From Hippasteria phrygiana (lineage: Eukaryota > Echinodermata > Asteroidea > Valvatida > Goniasteridae): DNA of 64,000 nt. The position numbers and the translations under genes are program-made. The stretch spans positions 992,001 through 1,056,000 of the forward strand of contig JAZGUH010000323.1 in the NCBI GenBank assembly GCA_037893225.1. Direction: 5' to 3'. Below, in pieces: positions 25,801-39,256 of the stretch. The notes below the pieces were generated by a model. That model was not told where the DNA came from and did not search any database. It worked only from the letters and a program-made list of their open reading frames with translations. The stretch's first letter is position 1. Each line of letters begins with the position of its first letter.

Positions 25801-28352
25801 GTAATTTTGACATGTATGGATAGCTTAGATCTGGCGCTACATGTTGCAATCATCGGCGGCTTCCTAGAGTTAAAACTTGTGGAGAAAATTCAAACCTCGC
25901 AATGTTTATTTTCTTTCCGGCCAACATCTGTGTGCATATTACCTTTTATTTATTGCTCCATGCCTGTCAAATTCCCTGGGGTATGGTCTTGCTTTACTCA
26001 TTCATAATTGCATGAAATATCAACCAAATGTAGTAATTTTGACATGTATGGATAGCGTAGATCTGGCGCTACATGTTGCAATCATCGGCGGCTTCTTAGA
26101 GTTCAAACTTGCTGAGAAAATTCAAACCTCGCCATGTTTATTTTCTTTCCGGCCAACATCTGTGTACATATTACCTTCTATTTATTGCTCCATGCATGTC
26201 AAATTCCCTGGGGTATGGACTTGCTTTATTCATTCATAATTGCATGAAATATCAACCAAATGCAGTAATTTTGACATGTATGGATAGCTTAGATCTGGCG
26301 CTACATGTTGCAATCATCGGCGGCTTCTTAGAGTTCAAACTTGTGGAGAAAATTCAAACATCGCAATGTTTATTTTCTTTCTGGCCAACATCTGTGTGCA
26401 TATTACCTTCTATGTATTGCTCCATGCATGTCAAATTCCCTGGGGTATGGACTTGCTTTATTCATTCATAATTGCATGAAATATCAACCAAATGCAGTAA
26501 TTTTGACATGTATGGATAGCTTAGATCTGGCGCTACATGTTGCAATCATCGGCGGCTTCCTAGAGTTAAAACTTGTGGAGAAAATTCAAACCTCGCAATG
26601 TTTATTTTCTTTCCGGCCAACATCTGTGTGCATATTACCTTTTATGTATTGCTCCATGCCTGTCAAATTCCCTGGGGTATGGTCTTGCTTTACTCATTCA
26701 TAATTGCATGAAATATCAACCAAATGCAGTAATTTTGACATGTATGGATAGCTTAGATCTGGCGCTACATGTTGCAATCATCGGCGGCTTCTTAGAGTTC
26801 AAACTTGTGGAGAAAATTCAAACCTCGCAATGTTTATTTTCTTTCCGGCCAACATCTGTGTACATATTACCATCTAATTATTGCTCCATGCATGTCAAAT
26901 TCCCTGGGGTATGGACTTGCTTTACTCATTCATAATTGCATGAAATATCAACCAAATTCAGTAATTTTGACATGTATGGATAGCTTAGATCTGGCGCTAC
27001 ATGTTGCAATCATCGGCGGCTTCCTAGATTTAAAACTTGTGGAGAAAATTCAAACCTCGCAATGTTTATTTTCTTTCCGGCCAACATCTGTGTGCATATT
27101 ACCTTTTATTTATTGCTCCATGCCTGTCAAATTCCCTGGGGTATGGTCTTGCTTTACTCATTCATAATTGCATGAAATATCAACCAAATGCAGTAATTTT
27201 GACATGTATGGATAGCGTAGATCTGGCGCTACATGTTGCAATCATCGGCGGCTTCTTAGAGTTCAAACTTGCTGAGAAAATTCAAACCTCGCCATGTTTA
27301 TTTTCTTTCCGGCCAACATCTGTGTACATATTACCTTCTATTTATTGCTCCATGCATGTCAAATTCCCTGGGGTATGGACTTGCTTTATTCATTCATAAT
27401 TGCATGAAATATCAACCAAATGCAGTAATTTTGACATGTATGGATAGCTTAGATCTGGCGCTACATGTTGCAATCATCGGCGGCTTCTTAGAGTTCAAAC
27501 TTGTGGAGAAAATTCAAACATCGCAATGTTTATTTTCTTTCTGGCCAACATCTGTGTGCATATTACCTTCTATTTATTGCTCCATGCATGTCAAATTCCC
27601 TGGGGTATGGACTTGCTTTACTCATTCATAATTGCATGAAATATCAACCAAATTCAGTAATTTTGACATGTATGGATAGCTTAGATCTGGCGCTACATGT
27701 TGCAATCATCGGCGGCTTCCTAGAGTTAAAACTTGTGGAGAAAATTCAAACCTCGCAATGTTTATGTTCTTTCCGGCCAACATCTGTGTGCATATTACCT
27801 TTTATTTATTGCTCCATGCCTGTCAAATTCCCTGGGGTATGGTCTTGCTTTACTCATTCATAATTGCATGAAATATCAACCAAATGCAGTAATTTTGACA
27901 TGTATGGATAGCTTAGATCTGGCGCTACATGTTGCAATCATCGGCGGCTTCTTAGAGTTCAAACTTGCTGAGAAAATTCAAACCTCGCCATGTTTATTTT
28001 CTTTCCGGCCAACATCTGTGTACATATTACCTTCTATTTATTGCTCCATGCATGTCAAATTCCCTGGGGTATGGACTTGCTTTATTCATTCATAATTGCA
28101 TGAAATATCAACCAAATGCAGTAATTTTGACATGTATGGATAGCTTAGATCTGGCGCTACATGTTGCAATCATCGGCGGCTTCTTAGAGTTCAAACTTGT
28201 GGAGAAAATTCAAACATCGCAATGTTTATTTTCTTTCTGGCCAACATCTGTGTGCATATTACCTTCTATTTATTGCTCCATGCATGTCAAATTCCCTGGG
28301 GTATGGACTTGCTTTATTCATTCATAATTGCATGAAATATCAACCAAATGCA
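25801..28352 (+). repeat. 11-mer of 2,552 bp, tandem duplication copy 2
   Basis: Monomers m112-m122, the same order and subtypes as 23249-25800, including the private change at 27029. It is followed by the single I monomer (28353-28584) that closes the larger unit. Confidence 0.92.
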
Positions 28353-28584
28353 GTAATTTTGACATGTATGTATAGCTTAGATCTGGCGCTACATGTTGCA
28401 ATCATCGGCGGCTTCCTAGAGTTAAAACTTGTGGAGAAAATTCAAACCTCGCAATGTTTATTTTCTTTCCGGCCAACATCTGTGTGCATATTAACTTTTA
28501 TTTATTGCTCCATGCCTGTCAAATTCCCTGGGGTATGGTCTTGCTTTACTCATTCATAATTGCATGAAATATCAACCAAATGCA
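28353..28584 (+). repeat. Single I monomer (m123)
   Basis: Carries 19t and 142a. It ends the 36-monomer run (14 + 11 + 11) that starts at 20233. Confidence 0.9.
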
Positions 28585-31500
28585 GTAATTTTGACATGTA
28601 TGGATAGCTTAGATCTGGCGCTACATGTTGCAATCATCGGCGGCTTCTTAGAGTTCAAACTTGTGGAGAAAATTCAAACCTCGCAATGTTTATTTTCTTT
28701 CCGGCCAACATCTGTGTACATATTACCGTCTATTTATTGCTCCATGCATGTCAAATTCCCTGGGGTATGGACTTGCTTTACTCATTCATAATTGCATGAA
28801 ATATCAACCAAATGCAGTAATTGTGACATGTATGGATAGCTTCGATCTGGCGCTACATGTTGCAATCATCGGCGGCTTCCTAGAGTTAAAACTTGTGGAG
28901 AAAATTCAAACCTCGCAATGTTTATTTTCTTTCCGGCCAACATCTGTGTACATGTTACCGTCTATTTATTGCTCCATGCATGTCAAATTCCCTGGGGTAT
29001 GGACTTGCTTTACTCATTCATAATTGCATGAAATATCAACCAAATTCAGTAATTTTGACATGTATGGATAGCTTAGATCTGGCGCTACATGTTGCAATCA
29101 TCGGCGGCTTCCTAGAGTTAAAACTTGTGGAGAAAATTCAAACCTCGCAATGTTTATTTTCTTTCCGGCCAACATCTGTGTGCATATTACCTTTTATTTA
29201 TTGCTCCATGCCTGTCAAATTCCCTGGGGTATGGTCTTGCTTTACTCATTCATAATTGCATGAAATATCAACCAAATGTAGTAATTTTGACATGTATGGA
29301 TAGCGTAGATCTGGCGCTACATGTTGCAATCATCGGCGGCTTCTTAGAGTTCAAACTTGCTGAGAAAATTCAAACCTCGCCATGTTTATTTTCTTTCCGG
29401 CCAACATCTGTGTACATATTACCTTCTATTTATTGCTCCATGCATGTCAAATTCCCTGGGGTATGGACTTGCTTTATTCATTCATAATTGCATGAAATAT
29501 CAACCAAATGCAGTAATTTTGACATGTATGGATAGCTTAGATCTGGCGCTACATGTTGCAATCATCGGCGGCTTCTTAGAGTTCAAACTTGTGGAGAAAA
29601 TTCAAACATCGCAATGTTTATTTTCTTTCTGGCCAACATCTGTGTGCATATTACCTTCTATTTATTGCTCCATGCATGCCAAATTCCCTGGGGTATGGAC
29701 TTGCTTTATTCATTCATAATTGCATGAAATATCAACCAAATGCAGTAATTTTGACATGTATGGATAGCTTAGATCTGGCGCTACATGTTGCAATCATCGG
29801 CGGCTTCCTAGAGTTAAAACTTGTGGAGAAAATTCAAACCTCGCAATGTTTATTTTCTTTCCGGCCAACATCTGTGTGCATATTACCTTTTATGTATTGC
29901 TCCATGCCTGTCAAATTCCCTGGGGTATGGTCTTGCTTTACTCATTCATAATTGCATGAAATATCAACCAAATGCAGTAATTTTGACATGTATGGATAGC
30001 TTAGATCTGGCGCTACATGTTGCAATCATCGGCGGCTTCTTAGAGTTCAAACTTGTGGAGAAAATTCAAACCTCGCAATGTTTATTTTCTTTCCGGCCAA
30101 CATCTGTGTACATATTACCATCTAATTATTGCTCCATGCATGTCAAATTCCCTGGGGTATGGACTTGCTTTACTCATTCATAATTGCATGAAATATCAAC
30201 CAAATTCAGTAATTTTGACATGTATGGATAGCTTAGATCTGGCGCTACATGTTGCAATCATCGGCGGCTTCCTAGAGTTAAAACTTGTGGAGAAAATTCA
30301 AACCTCGCAATGTTTATTTTCTTTCCGGCCAACATCTGTGTGCATATTACCTTTTATTTATTGCTCCATGCCTGTCAAATTCCCTGGGGTATGGTCTTGC
30401 TTTACTCATTCATAATTGCATGAAATATCAACCAAATGCAGTAATTTTGACATGTATGGATAGCGTAGATCTGGCGCTACATGTTGCAATCATCGGCGGC
30501 TTCTTAGAGTTCAAACTTGCTGAGAAAATTCAAACCTCGCCATGTTTATTTTCTTTCCGGCCAACATCTGTGTACATATTACCTTCTATTTATTGCTCCA
30601 TGCATGTCAAATTCCCTGGGGTATGGACTTGCTTTATTCATTCATAATTGCATGAAATATCAACCAAATGCAGTAATTTTGACATGTATGGATAGCTTAG
30701 ATCTGGCGCTACATGTTGCAATCATCGGCGGCTTCTTAGAGTTCAAACTTGTGGAGAAAATTCAAACATCGCAATGTTTATTTTCTTTCTGGCCAACATC
30801 TGTGTGCATATTACCTTCTATTTATTGCTCCATGCATGTCAAATTCCCTGGGGTATGGACTTGCTTTACTCATTCATAATTGCATGAAATATCAACCAAA
30901 TTCAGTAATTTTGACATGTATGGATAGCTTAGATCTGGCGCTACATGTTGCAATCATCGGCGGCTTCCTAGAGTTAAAACTTGTGGAGAAAATTCAAACC
31001 TCGCAATGTTTATGTTCTTTCCGGCCAACATCTGTGTGCATATTACCTTTTATTTATTGCTCCATGCCTGTCAAATTCCCTGGGGTATGGTCTTGCTTTA
31101 CTCATTCATAATTGCATGAAATATCAACCAAATGCAGTAATTTTGACATGTATGGATAGCTTAGATCTGGCGCTACATGTTGCAATCATCGGCGGCTTCT
31201 TAGAGTTCAAACTTGCTGAGAAAATTCAAACCTCGCCATGTTTATTTTCTTTCCGGCCAACATCTGTGTACATATTACCTTCTATTTATTGCTCCATGCA
31301 TGTCAAATTCCCTGGGGTATGGACTTGCTTTATTCATTCATAATTGCATGAAATATCAACCAAATGCAGTAATTTTGACATGTATGGATAGCTTAGATCT
31401 GGCGCTACATGTTGCAATCATCGGCGGCTTCTTAGAGTTCAAACTTGTGGAGAAAATTCAAACATCGCAATGTTTATTTTCTTTCTGGCCAACATCTGTG

Positions 31501-31832
31501 TGCATATTACCTTCTATTTATTGCTCCATGCATGTCAAATTCCCTGGGGTATGGACTTGCTTTATTCATTCATAATTGCATGAAATATCAACCAAATGCA
31601 GTAATTTTGACATTTATGTATAGCTTAGATCTGGCGCTACATGTTGCAATCATCGGCGGCTTCCTAGAGTTAAAACTTGTGGAGAAAATTCAAACCTCGC
31701 AATGTTTATTTTCTTTCCGGCCAACATCTGTGTGCATATTAACTTTTATTTATTGCTCCATGCCTGTCAAATTCCCTGGGGTATGGTCTTGCTTTACTCA
31801 TTCATAATTGCATGAAATATCAACCAAATGCA
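28585..31832 (+). repeat. Reference 14-mer higher-order repeat, 3,248 bp
   Basis: Monomers m124-m137: A-B-C1-D1-E1-F-G1-C1-D2-E3-H-D3-E1-I. It holds all types of this dialect in a regular order, so I use it as the reference for zone III. Private changes: 29679 (t to c) and 31614 (g to t). Confidence 0.92.
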
Positions 31833-34152
31833 GTAATTTTGACATGTATGGATAGCTTAGATCTGGCGCTACATGTTGCAATCATCGGCGGCTTCTTAGA
31901 GTTCAAACTTGTGGAGAAAATTCAAACCTCGCAATGTTTATTTTCTTTCCGGCCAACATCTGTGTACATATTACCGTCTATTTATTGCTCCATGCATGTC
32001 AAATTCCCTGGGGTATGGACTTGCTTTACTCATTCATAATTGCATGAAATATCAACCAAATGCAGTAATTGTGACATGTATGGATAGCTTCGATCTGGCG
32101 CTACATGTTGCAATCATCGGCGGCTTCCTAGAGTTAAAACTTGTGGAGAAAATTCAAACCTCGCAATGTTTATTTTCTTTCCGGCCAACATCTGTGTACA
32201 TGTTACCGTCTATTTATTGCTCCATGCATGTCAAATTCCCTGGGGTATGGACTTGCTTTACTCATTCATAATTGCATGAAATATCAACCAAATTCAGTAA
32301 TTTTGACATGTATGGATAGCTTAGATCTGGCGCTACATGTTGCAATCATCGGCGGCTTCCTAGAGTTAAAACTTGTGGAGAAAATTCAAACCTCGCAATG
32401 TTTATTTTCTTTCCGGCCAACATCTGTGTGCATATTACCTTTTATTTATTGCTCCATGCCTGTCAAATTCCCTGGGGTATGGTCTTGCTTTACTCATTCA
32501 TAATTGCATGAAATATCAACCAAATGTAGTAATTTTGACATGTATGGATAGCGTAGATCTGGCGCTACATGTTGCAATCATCGGCGGCTTCTTAGAGTTC
32601 AAACTTGCTGAGAAAATTCAAACCTCGCCATGTTTATTTTCTTTCCGGCCAACATCTGTGTACATATTACCTTCTATTTATTGCTCCATGCATGTCAAAT
32701 TCCCTGGGGTATGGACTTGCTTTATTCATTCATAATTGCATGAAATATCAACCAAATGCAGTAATTTTGACATGTATGGATAGCTTAGATCTGGCGCTAC
32801 ATGTTGCAATCATCGGCGGCTTCTTAGAGTTCAAACTTGTGGAGAAAATTCAAACATCGCAATGTTTATTTTCTTTCTGGCCAACATCTGTGTGCATATT
32901 ACCTTCTATTTATTGCTCCATGCATGTCAAATTCCCTGGGGTATGGACTTGCTTTATTCATTCATAATTGCATGAAATATCAACCAAATGCAGTAATTTT
33001 GACATGTATGGATAGCTTAGATCTGGCGCTACATGTTGCAATCATCGGCGGCTTCCTAGAGTTAAAACTTGTGGAGAAAATTCAAACCTCGCAATGTTTA
33101 TTTTCTTTCCGGCCAACATCTGTGTGCATATTACCTTTTATGTATTGCTCCATGCCTGTCAAATTCCCTGGGGTATGGTCTTGCTTTACTCATTCATAAT
33201 TGCATGAAATATCAACCAAATGCAGTAATTTTGACATGTATGGATAGCTTAGATCTGGCGCTACATGTTGCAATCATCGGCGGCTTCTTAGAGTTCAAAC
33301 TTGTGGAGAAAATTCAAACCTCGCAATGTTTATTTTCTTTCCGGCCAACATCTGTGTACATATTACCATCTAATTATTGCTCCATGCATGTCAAATTCCC
33401 TGGGGTATGGACTTGCTTTACTCATTCATAATTGCATGAAATATCAACCAAATTCAGTAATTTTGACATGTATGGATAGCTTAGATCTGGCGCTACATGT
33501 TGCAATCATCGGCGGCTTCCTAGAGTTAAAACTTGTGGAGAAAATTCAAACCTCGCAATGTTTATTTTCTTTCCGGCCAACATCTGTGTGCATATTACCT
33601 TTTATTTATTGCTCCATGCCTGTCAAATTCCCTGGGGTATGGTCTTGCTTTACTCATTCATAATTGCATGAAATATCAACCAAATGCAGTAATTTTGACA
33701 TGTATGGATAGCTTAGATCTGGCGCTACATGTTGCAATCATCGGCGGCTTCTTAGAGTTCAAACTTGTGGAGAAAATTCAAACATCGCAATGTTTATTTT
33801 CTTTCTGGCCAACATCTGTGTGCATATTACCTTCTATTTATTGCTCCATGCATGTCAAATTCCCTGGGGTATGGACTTGCTTTATTCATTCATAATTGCA
33901 TGAAATATCAACCAAATGCAGTAATTTTGACATGTATGTATAGCTTAGATCTGGCGCTACATGTTGCAATCATCGGCGGCTTCCTAGAGTTAAAACTTGT
34001 GGAGAAAATTCAAACCTCGCAATGTTTATTTTCTTTCCGGCCAACATCTGTGTGCATATTAACTTTTATTTATTGCTCCATGCCTGTCAAATTCCCTGGG
34101 GTATGGTCTTGCTTTACTCATTCATAATTGCATGAAATATCAACCAAATGCA
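31833..34152 (+). repeat. Shortened 10-mer A-B-C1-D1-E1-F-G1-C1-E1-I
   Basis: Monomers m138-m147, 2,320 bp. Four monomers (D2-E3-H-D3) are missing between the second C and the last E. E1 at 33689-33920 directly follows C1. Confidence 0.9.
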
Positions 34153-36704
34153 GTAATTTTGACATGTATGGATAGCTTAGATCTGGCGCTACATGTTGCA
34201 ATCATCGGCGGCTTCTTAGAGTTCAAACTTGTGGAGAAAATTCAAACCTCGCAATGTTTATTTTCTTTCCGGCCAACATCTGTGTACATATTACCGTCTA
34301 TTTATTGCTCCATGCATGTCAAATTCCCTGGGGTATGGACTTGCTTTACTCATTCATAATTGCATGAAATATCAACCAAATGCAGTAATTGTGACATGTA
34401 TGGATAGCTTCGATCTGGCGCTACATGTTGCAATCATCGGCGGCTTCCTAGAGTTAAAACTTGTGGAGAAAATTCAAACCTCGCAATGTTTATTTTCTTT
34501 CCGGCCAACATCTGTGTACATGTTACCGTCTATTTATTGCTCCATGCATGTCAAATTCCCTGGGGTATGGACTTGCTTTACTCATTCATAATTGCATGAA
34601 ATATCAACCAAATTCAGTAATTTTGACATGTATGGATAGCTTAGATCTGGCGCTACATGTTGCAATCATCGGCGGCTTCCTAGAGTTAAAACTTGTGGAG
34701 AAAATTCAAACCTCGCAATGTTTATTTTCTTTCCGGCCAACATCTGTGTGCATATTACCTTTTATTTATTGCTCCATGCCTGTCAAATTCCCTGGGGTAT
34801 GGTCTTGCTTTACTCATTCATAATTGCATGAAATATCAACCAAATGTAGTAATTTTGACATGTATGGATAGCGTAGATCTGGCGCTACATGTTGCAATCA
34901 TCGGCGGCTTCTTAGAGTTCAAACTTGCTGAGAAAATTCAAACCTCGCCATGTTTATTTTCTTTCCGGCCAACATCTGTGTACATATTACCTTCTATTTA
35001 TTGCTCCATGCATGTCAAATTCCCTGGGGTATGGACTTGCTTTATTCATTCATAATTGCATGAAATATCAACCAAATGCAGTAATTTTGACATGTATGGA
35101 TAGCTTAGATCTGGCGCTACATGTTGCAATCATCGGCGGCTTCTTAGAGTTCAAACTTGTGGAGAAAATTCAAACATCGCAATGTTTATTTTCTTTCTGG
35201 CCAACATCTGTGTGCATATTACCTTCTATTTATTGCTCCATGCATGTCAAATTCCCTGGGGTATGGACTTGCTTTATTCATTCATAATTGCATGAAATAT
35301 CAACCAAATGCAGTAATTTTGACATGTATGGATAGCTTAGATCTGGCGCTACATGTTGCAATCATCGGCGGCTTCCTAGAGTTAAAACTTGTGGAGAAAA
35401 TTCAAACCTCGCAATGTTTATTTTCTTTCCGGCCAACATCTGTGTGCATATTACCTTTTATGTATTGCTCCATGCCTGTCAAATTCCCTGGGGTATGGTC
35501 TTGCTTTACTCATTCATAATTGCATGAAATATCAACCAAATGCAGTAATTTTGACATGTATGGATAGCTTAGATCTGGCGCTACATGTTGCAATCATCGG
35601 CGGCTTCTTAGAGTTCAAACTTGTGGAGAAAATTCAAACCTCGCAATGTTTATTTTCTTTCCGGCCAACATCTGTGTACATATTACCATCTAATTATTGC
35701 TCCATGCATGTCAAATTCCCTGGGGTATGGACTTGCTTTACTCATTCATAATTGCATGAAATATCAACCAAATTCAGTAATTTTGACATGTATGGATAGC
35801 TTAGATCTGGCGCTACATGTTGCAATCATCGGCGGCTTCCTAGAGTTAAAACTTGTGGAGAAAATTCAAACCTCGCAATGTTTATTTTCTTTCCGGCCAA
35901 CATCTGTGTGCATATTACCTTTTATTTATTGCTCCATGCCTGTCAAATTCCCTGGGGTATGGTCTTGCTTTACTCATTCATAATTGCATGAAATATCAAC
36001 CAAATGCAGTAATTTTGACATGTATGGATAGCGTAGATCTGGCGCTACATGTTGCAATCATCGGCGGCTTCTTAGAGTTCAAACTTGCTGAGAAAATTCA
36101 AACCTCGCCATGTTTATTTTCTTTCCGGCCAACATCTGTGTACATATTACCTTCTATTTATTGCTCCATGCATGTCAAATTCCCTGGGGTATGGACTTGC
36201 TTTATTCATTCATAATTGCATGAAATATCAACCAAATGCAGTAATTTTGACATGTATGGATAGCTTAGATCTGGCGCTACATGTTGCAATCATCGGCGGC
36301 TTCTTAGAGTTCAAACTTGTGAAGAAAATTCAAACATCGCAATGTTTATTTTCTTTCTGGCCAACATCTGTGTGCATATTACCTTCTATTTATTGCTCCA
36401 TGCATGTCAAATTCCCTGGGGTATGGACTTGCTTTATTCATTCATAATTGCATGAAATATCAACCAAATGCAGTAATTTTGACATGTATGTATAGCTTAG
36501 ATCTGGCGCTACATGTTGCAATCATCGGCGGCTTCCTAGAGTTAAAACTTGTGGAGAAAATTCAAACCTCGCAATGTTTATTTTCTTTCCGGCCAACATC
36601 TGTGTGCATATTAACTTTTATTTATTGCTCCATGCCTGTCAAATTCCCTGGGGTATGGTCTTGCTTTACTCATTCATAATTGCATGAAATATCAACCAAA
36701 TGCA
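34153..36704 (+). repeat. Shortened 11-mer A-B-C1-D1-E1-F-G1-C1-D2-E1-I
   Basis: Monomers m148-m158, 2,552 bp. Three monomers (E3-H-D3) are missing, consistent with exchange between D2 and D3. The E copy has a private change at 36322 (g to a). Confidence 0.9.
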
Positions 36705-39256
36705 GTAATTTTGACATGTATGGATAGCTTAGATCTGGCGCTACATGTTGCAATCATCGGCGGCTTCTTAGAGTTCAAACTTGTGGAGAAAATTCAAACC
36801 TCGCAATGTTTATTTTCTTTCCGGCCAACATCTGTGTACATATTACCGTCTATTTATTGCTCCATGCATGTCAAATTCCCTGGGGTATGGACTTGCTTTA
36901 CTCATTCATAATTGCATGAAATATCAACCAAATGCAGTAATTGTGACATGTATGGATAGCTTCGATCTGGCGCTACATGTTGCAATCATCGGCGGCTTCC
37001 TAGAGTTAAAACTTGTGGAGAAAATTCAAACCTCGCAATGTTTATTTTCTTTCCGGCCAACATCTGTGTACATGTTACCGTCTATTTATTGCTCCATGCA
37101 TGTCAAATTCCCTGGGGTATGGACTTGCTTTACTCATTCATAATTGCATGAAATATCAACCAAATTCAGTAATTTTGACATGTATGGATAGCTTAGATCT
37201 GGCGCTACATGTTGCAATCATCGGCGGCTTCCTAGAGTTAAAACTTGTGGAGAAAATTCAAACCTCGCAATGTTTATTTTCTTTCCGGCCAACATCTGTG
37301 TGCATATTACCTTTTATTTATTGCTCCATGCCTGTCAAATTCCCTGGGGTATGGTCTTGCTTTACTCATTCATAATTGCATGAAATATCAACCAAATGTA
37401 GTAATTTTGACATGTATGGATAGCGTAGATCTGGCGCTACATGTTGCAATCATCGGCGGCTTCTTAGAGTTCAAACTTGCTGAGAAAATTCAAACCTCGC
37501 CATGTTTATTTTCTTTCCGGCCAACATCTGTGTACATATTACCTTCTATTTATTGCTCCATGCATGTCAAATTCCCTGGGGTATGGACTTGCTTTATTCA
37601 TTCATAATTGCATGAAATATCAACCAAATGCAGTAATTTTGACATGTATGGATAGCTTAGATCTGGCGCTACATGTTGCAATCATCGGCGGCTTCTTAGA
37701 GTTCAAACTTGTGGAGAAAATTCAAACATCGCAATGTTTATTTTCTTTCTGGCCAACATCTGTGTGCATATTACCTTCTATTTATTGCTCCATGCATGTC
37801 AAATTCCCTGGGGTATGGACTTGCTTTATTCATTCATAATTGCATGAAATATCAACCAAATGCAGTAATTTTGACATGTATGGATAGCTTAGATCTGGCG
37901 CTACATGTTGCAATCATCGGCGGCTTCCTAGAGTTAAAACTTGTGGAGAAAATTCAAACCTCGCAATGTTTATTTTCTTTCCGGCCAACATCTGTGTGCA
38001 TATTACCTTTTATGTATTGCTCCATGCCTGTCAAATTCCCTGGGGTATGGTCTTGCTTTACTCATTCATAATTGCATGAAATATCAACCAAATGCAGTAA
38101 TTTTGACATGTATGGATAGCTTAGATCTGGCGCTACATGTTGCAATCATCGGCGGCTTCTTAGAGTTCAAACTTGTGGAGAAAATTCAAACCTCGCAATG
38201 TTTATTTTCTTTCCGGCCAACATCTGTGTACATATTACCATCTAATTATTGCTCCATGCATGTCAAATTCCCTGGGGTATGGACTTGCTTTACTCATTCA
38301 TAATTGCATGAAATATCAACCAAATTCAGTAATTTTGACATGTATGGATAGCTTAGATCTGGCGCTACATGTTGCAATCATCGGCGGCTTCCTAGAGTTA
38401 AAACTTGTGGAGAAAATTCAAACCTCGCAATGTTTATTTTCTTTCCGGCCAACATCTGTGTGCATATTACCTTTTATGTATTGCTCCATGCCTGTCAAAT
38501 TCCCTGGGGTATGGTCTTGCTTTACTCATTCATAATTGCATGAAATATCAACCAAATGCAGTAATTTTGACATGTATGGATAGCGTAGATCTGGCGCTAC
38601 ATGTTGCAATCATCGGCGGCTTCTTAGAGTTCAAACTTGCTGAGAAAATTCAAACCTCGCCATGTTTATTTTCTTTCCGGCCAACATCTGTGTACATATT
38701 ACCTTCTATTTATTGCTCCATGCATGTCAAATTCCCTGGGGTATGGACTTGCTTTATTCATTCATAATTGCATGAAATATCAACCAAATGCAGTAATTTT
38801 GACATGTATGGATAGCTTAGATCTGGCGCTACATGTTGCAATCATCGGCGGCTTCTTAGAGTTCAAACTTGTGGAGAAAATTCAAACATCGCAATGTTTA
38901 TTTTCTTTCTGGCCAACATCTGTGTGCATATTACCTTCTATTTATTGCTCCATGCATGTCAAATTCCCTGGGGTATGGACTTGCTTTATTCATTCATAAT
39001 TGCATGAAATATCAACCAAATGCAGTAATTTTGACATGTATGTATAGCTTAGATCTGGCGCTACATGTTGCAATCATCGGCGGCTTCCTAGAGTTAAAAC
39101 TTGTGGAGAAAATTCAAACCTCGCAATGTTTATTTTCTTTCCGGCCAACATCTGTGTGCATATTAACTTTTATTTATTGCTCCATGCCTGTCAAATTCCC
39201 TGGGGTATGGTCTTGCTTTACTCATTCATAATTGCATGAAATATCAACCAAATGCA
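36705..39256 (+). repeat. Shortened 11-mer, second copy of the same form
   Basis: Monomers m159-m169, the same order as the preceding 11-mer. The second C (38329-38560) also carries 150g, which makes it F-like in the variable segment. Confidence 0.9.

Noticed and set aside
23249..28352. Assembly artefact as the explanation of the near-identical tandem copies
   Set aside because: It cannot be excluded from sequence alone, but units differ in order and private changes, and the monomer lengths stay in exact register, which fits real array evolution. Read-level checking would decide.
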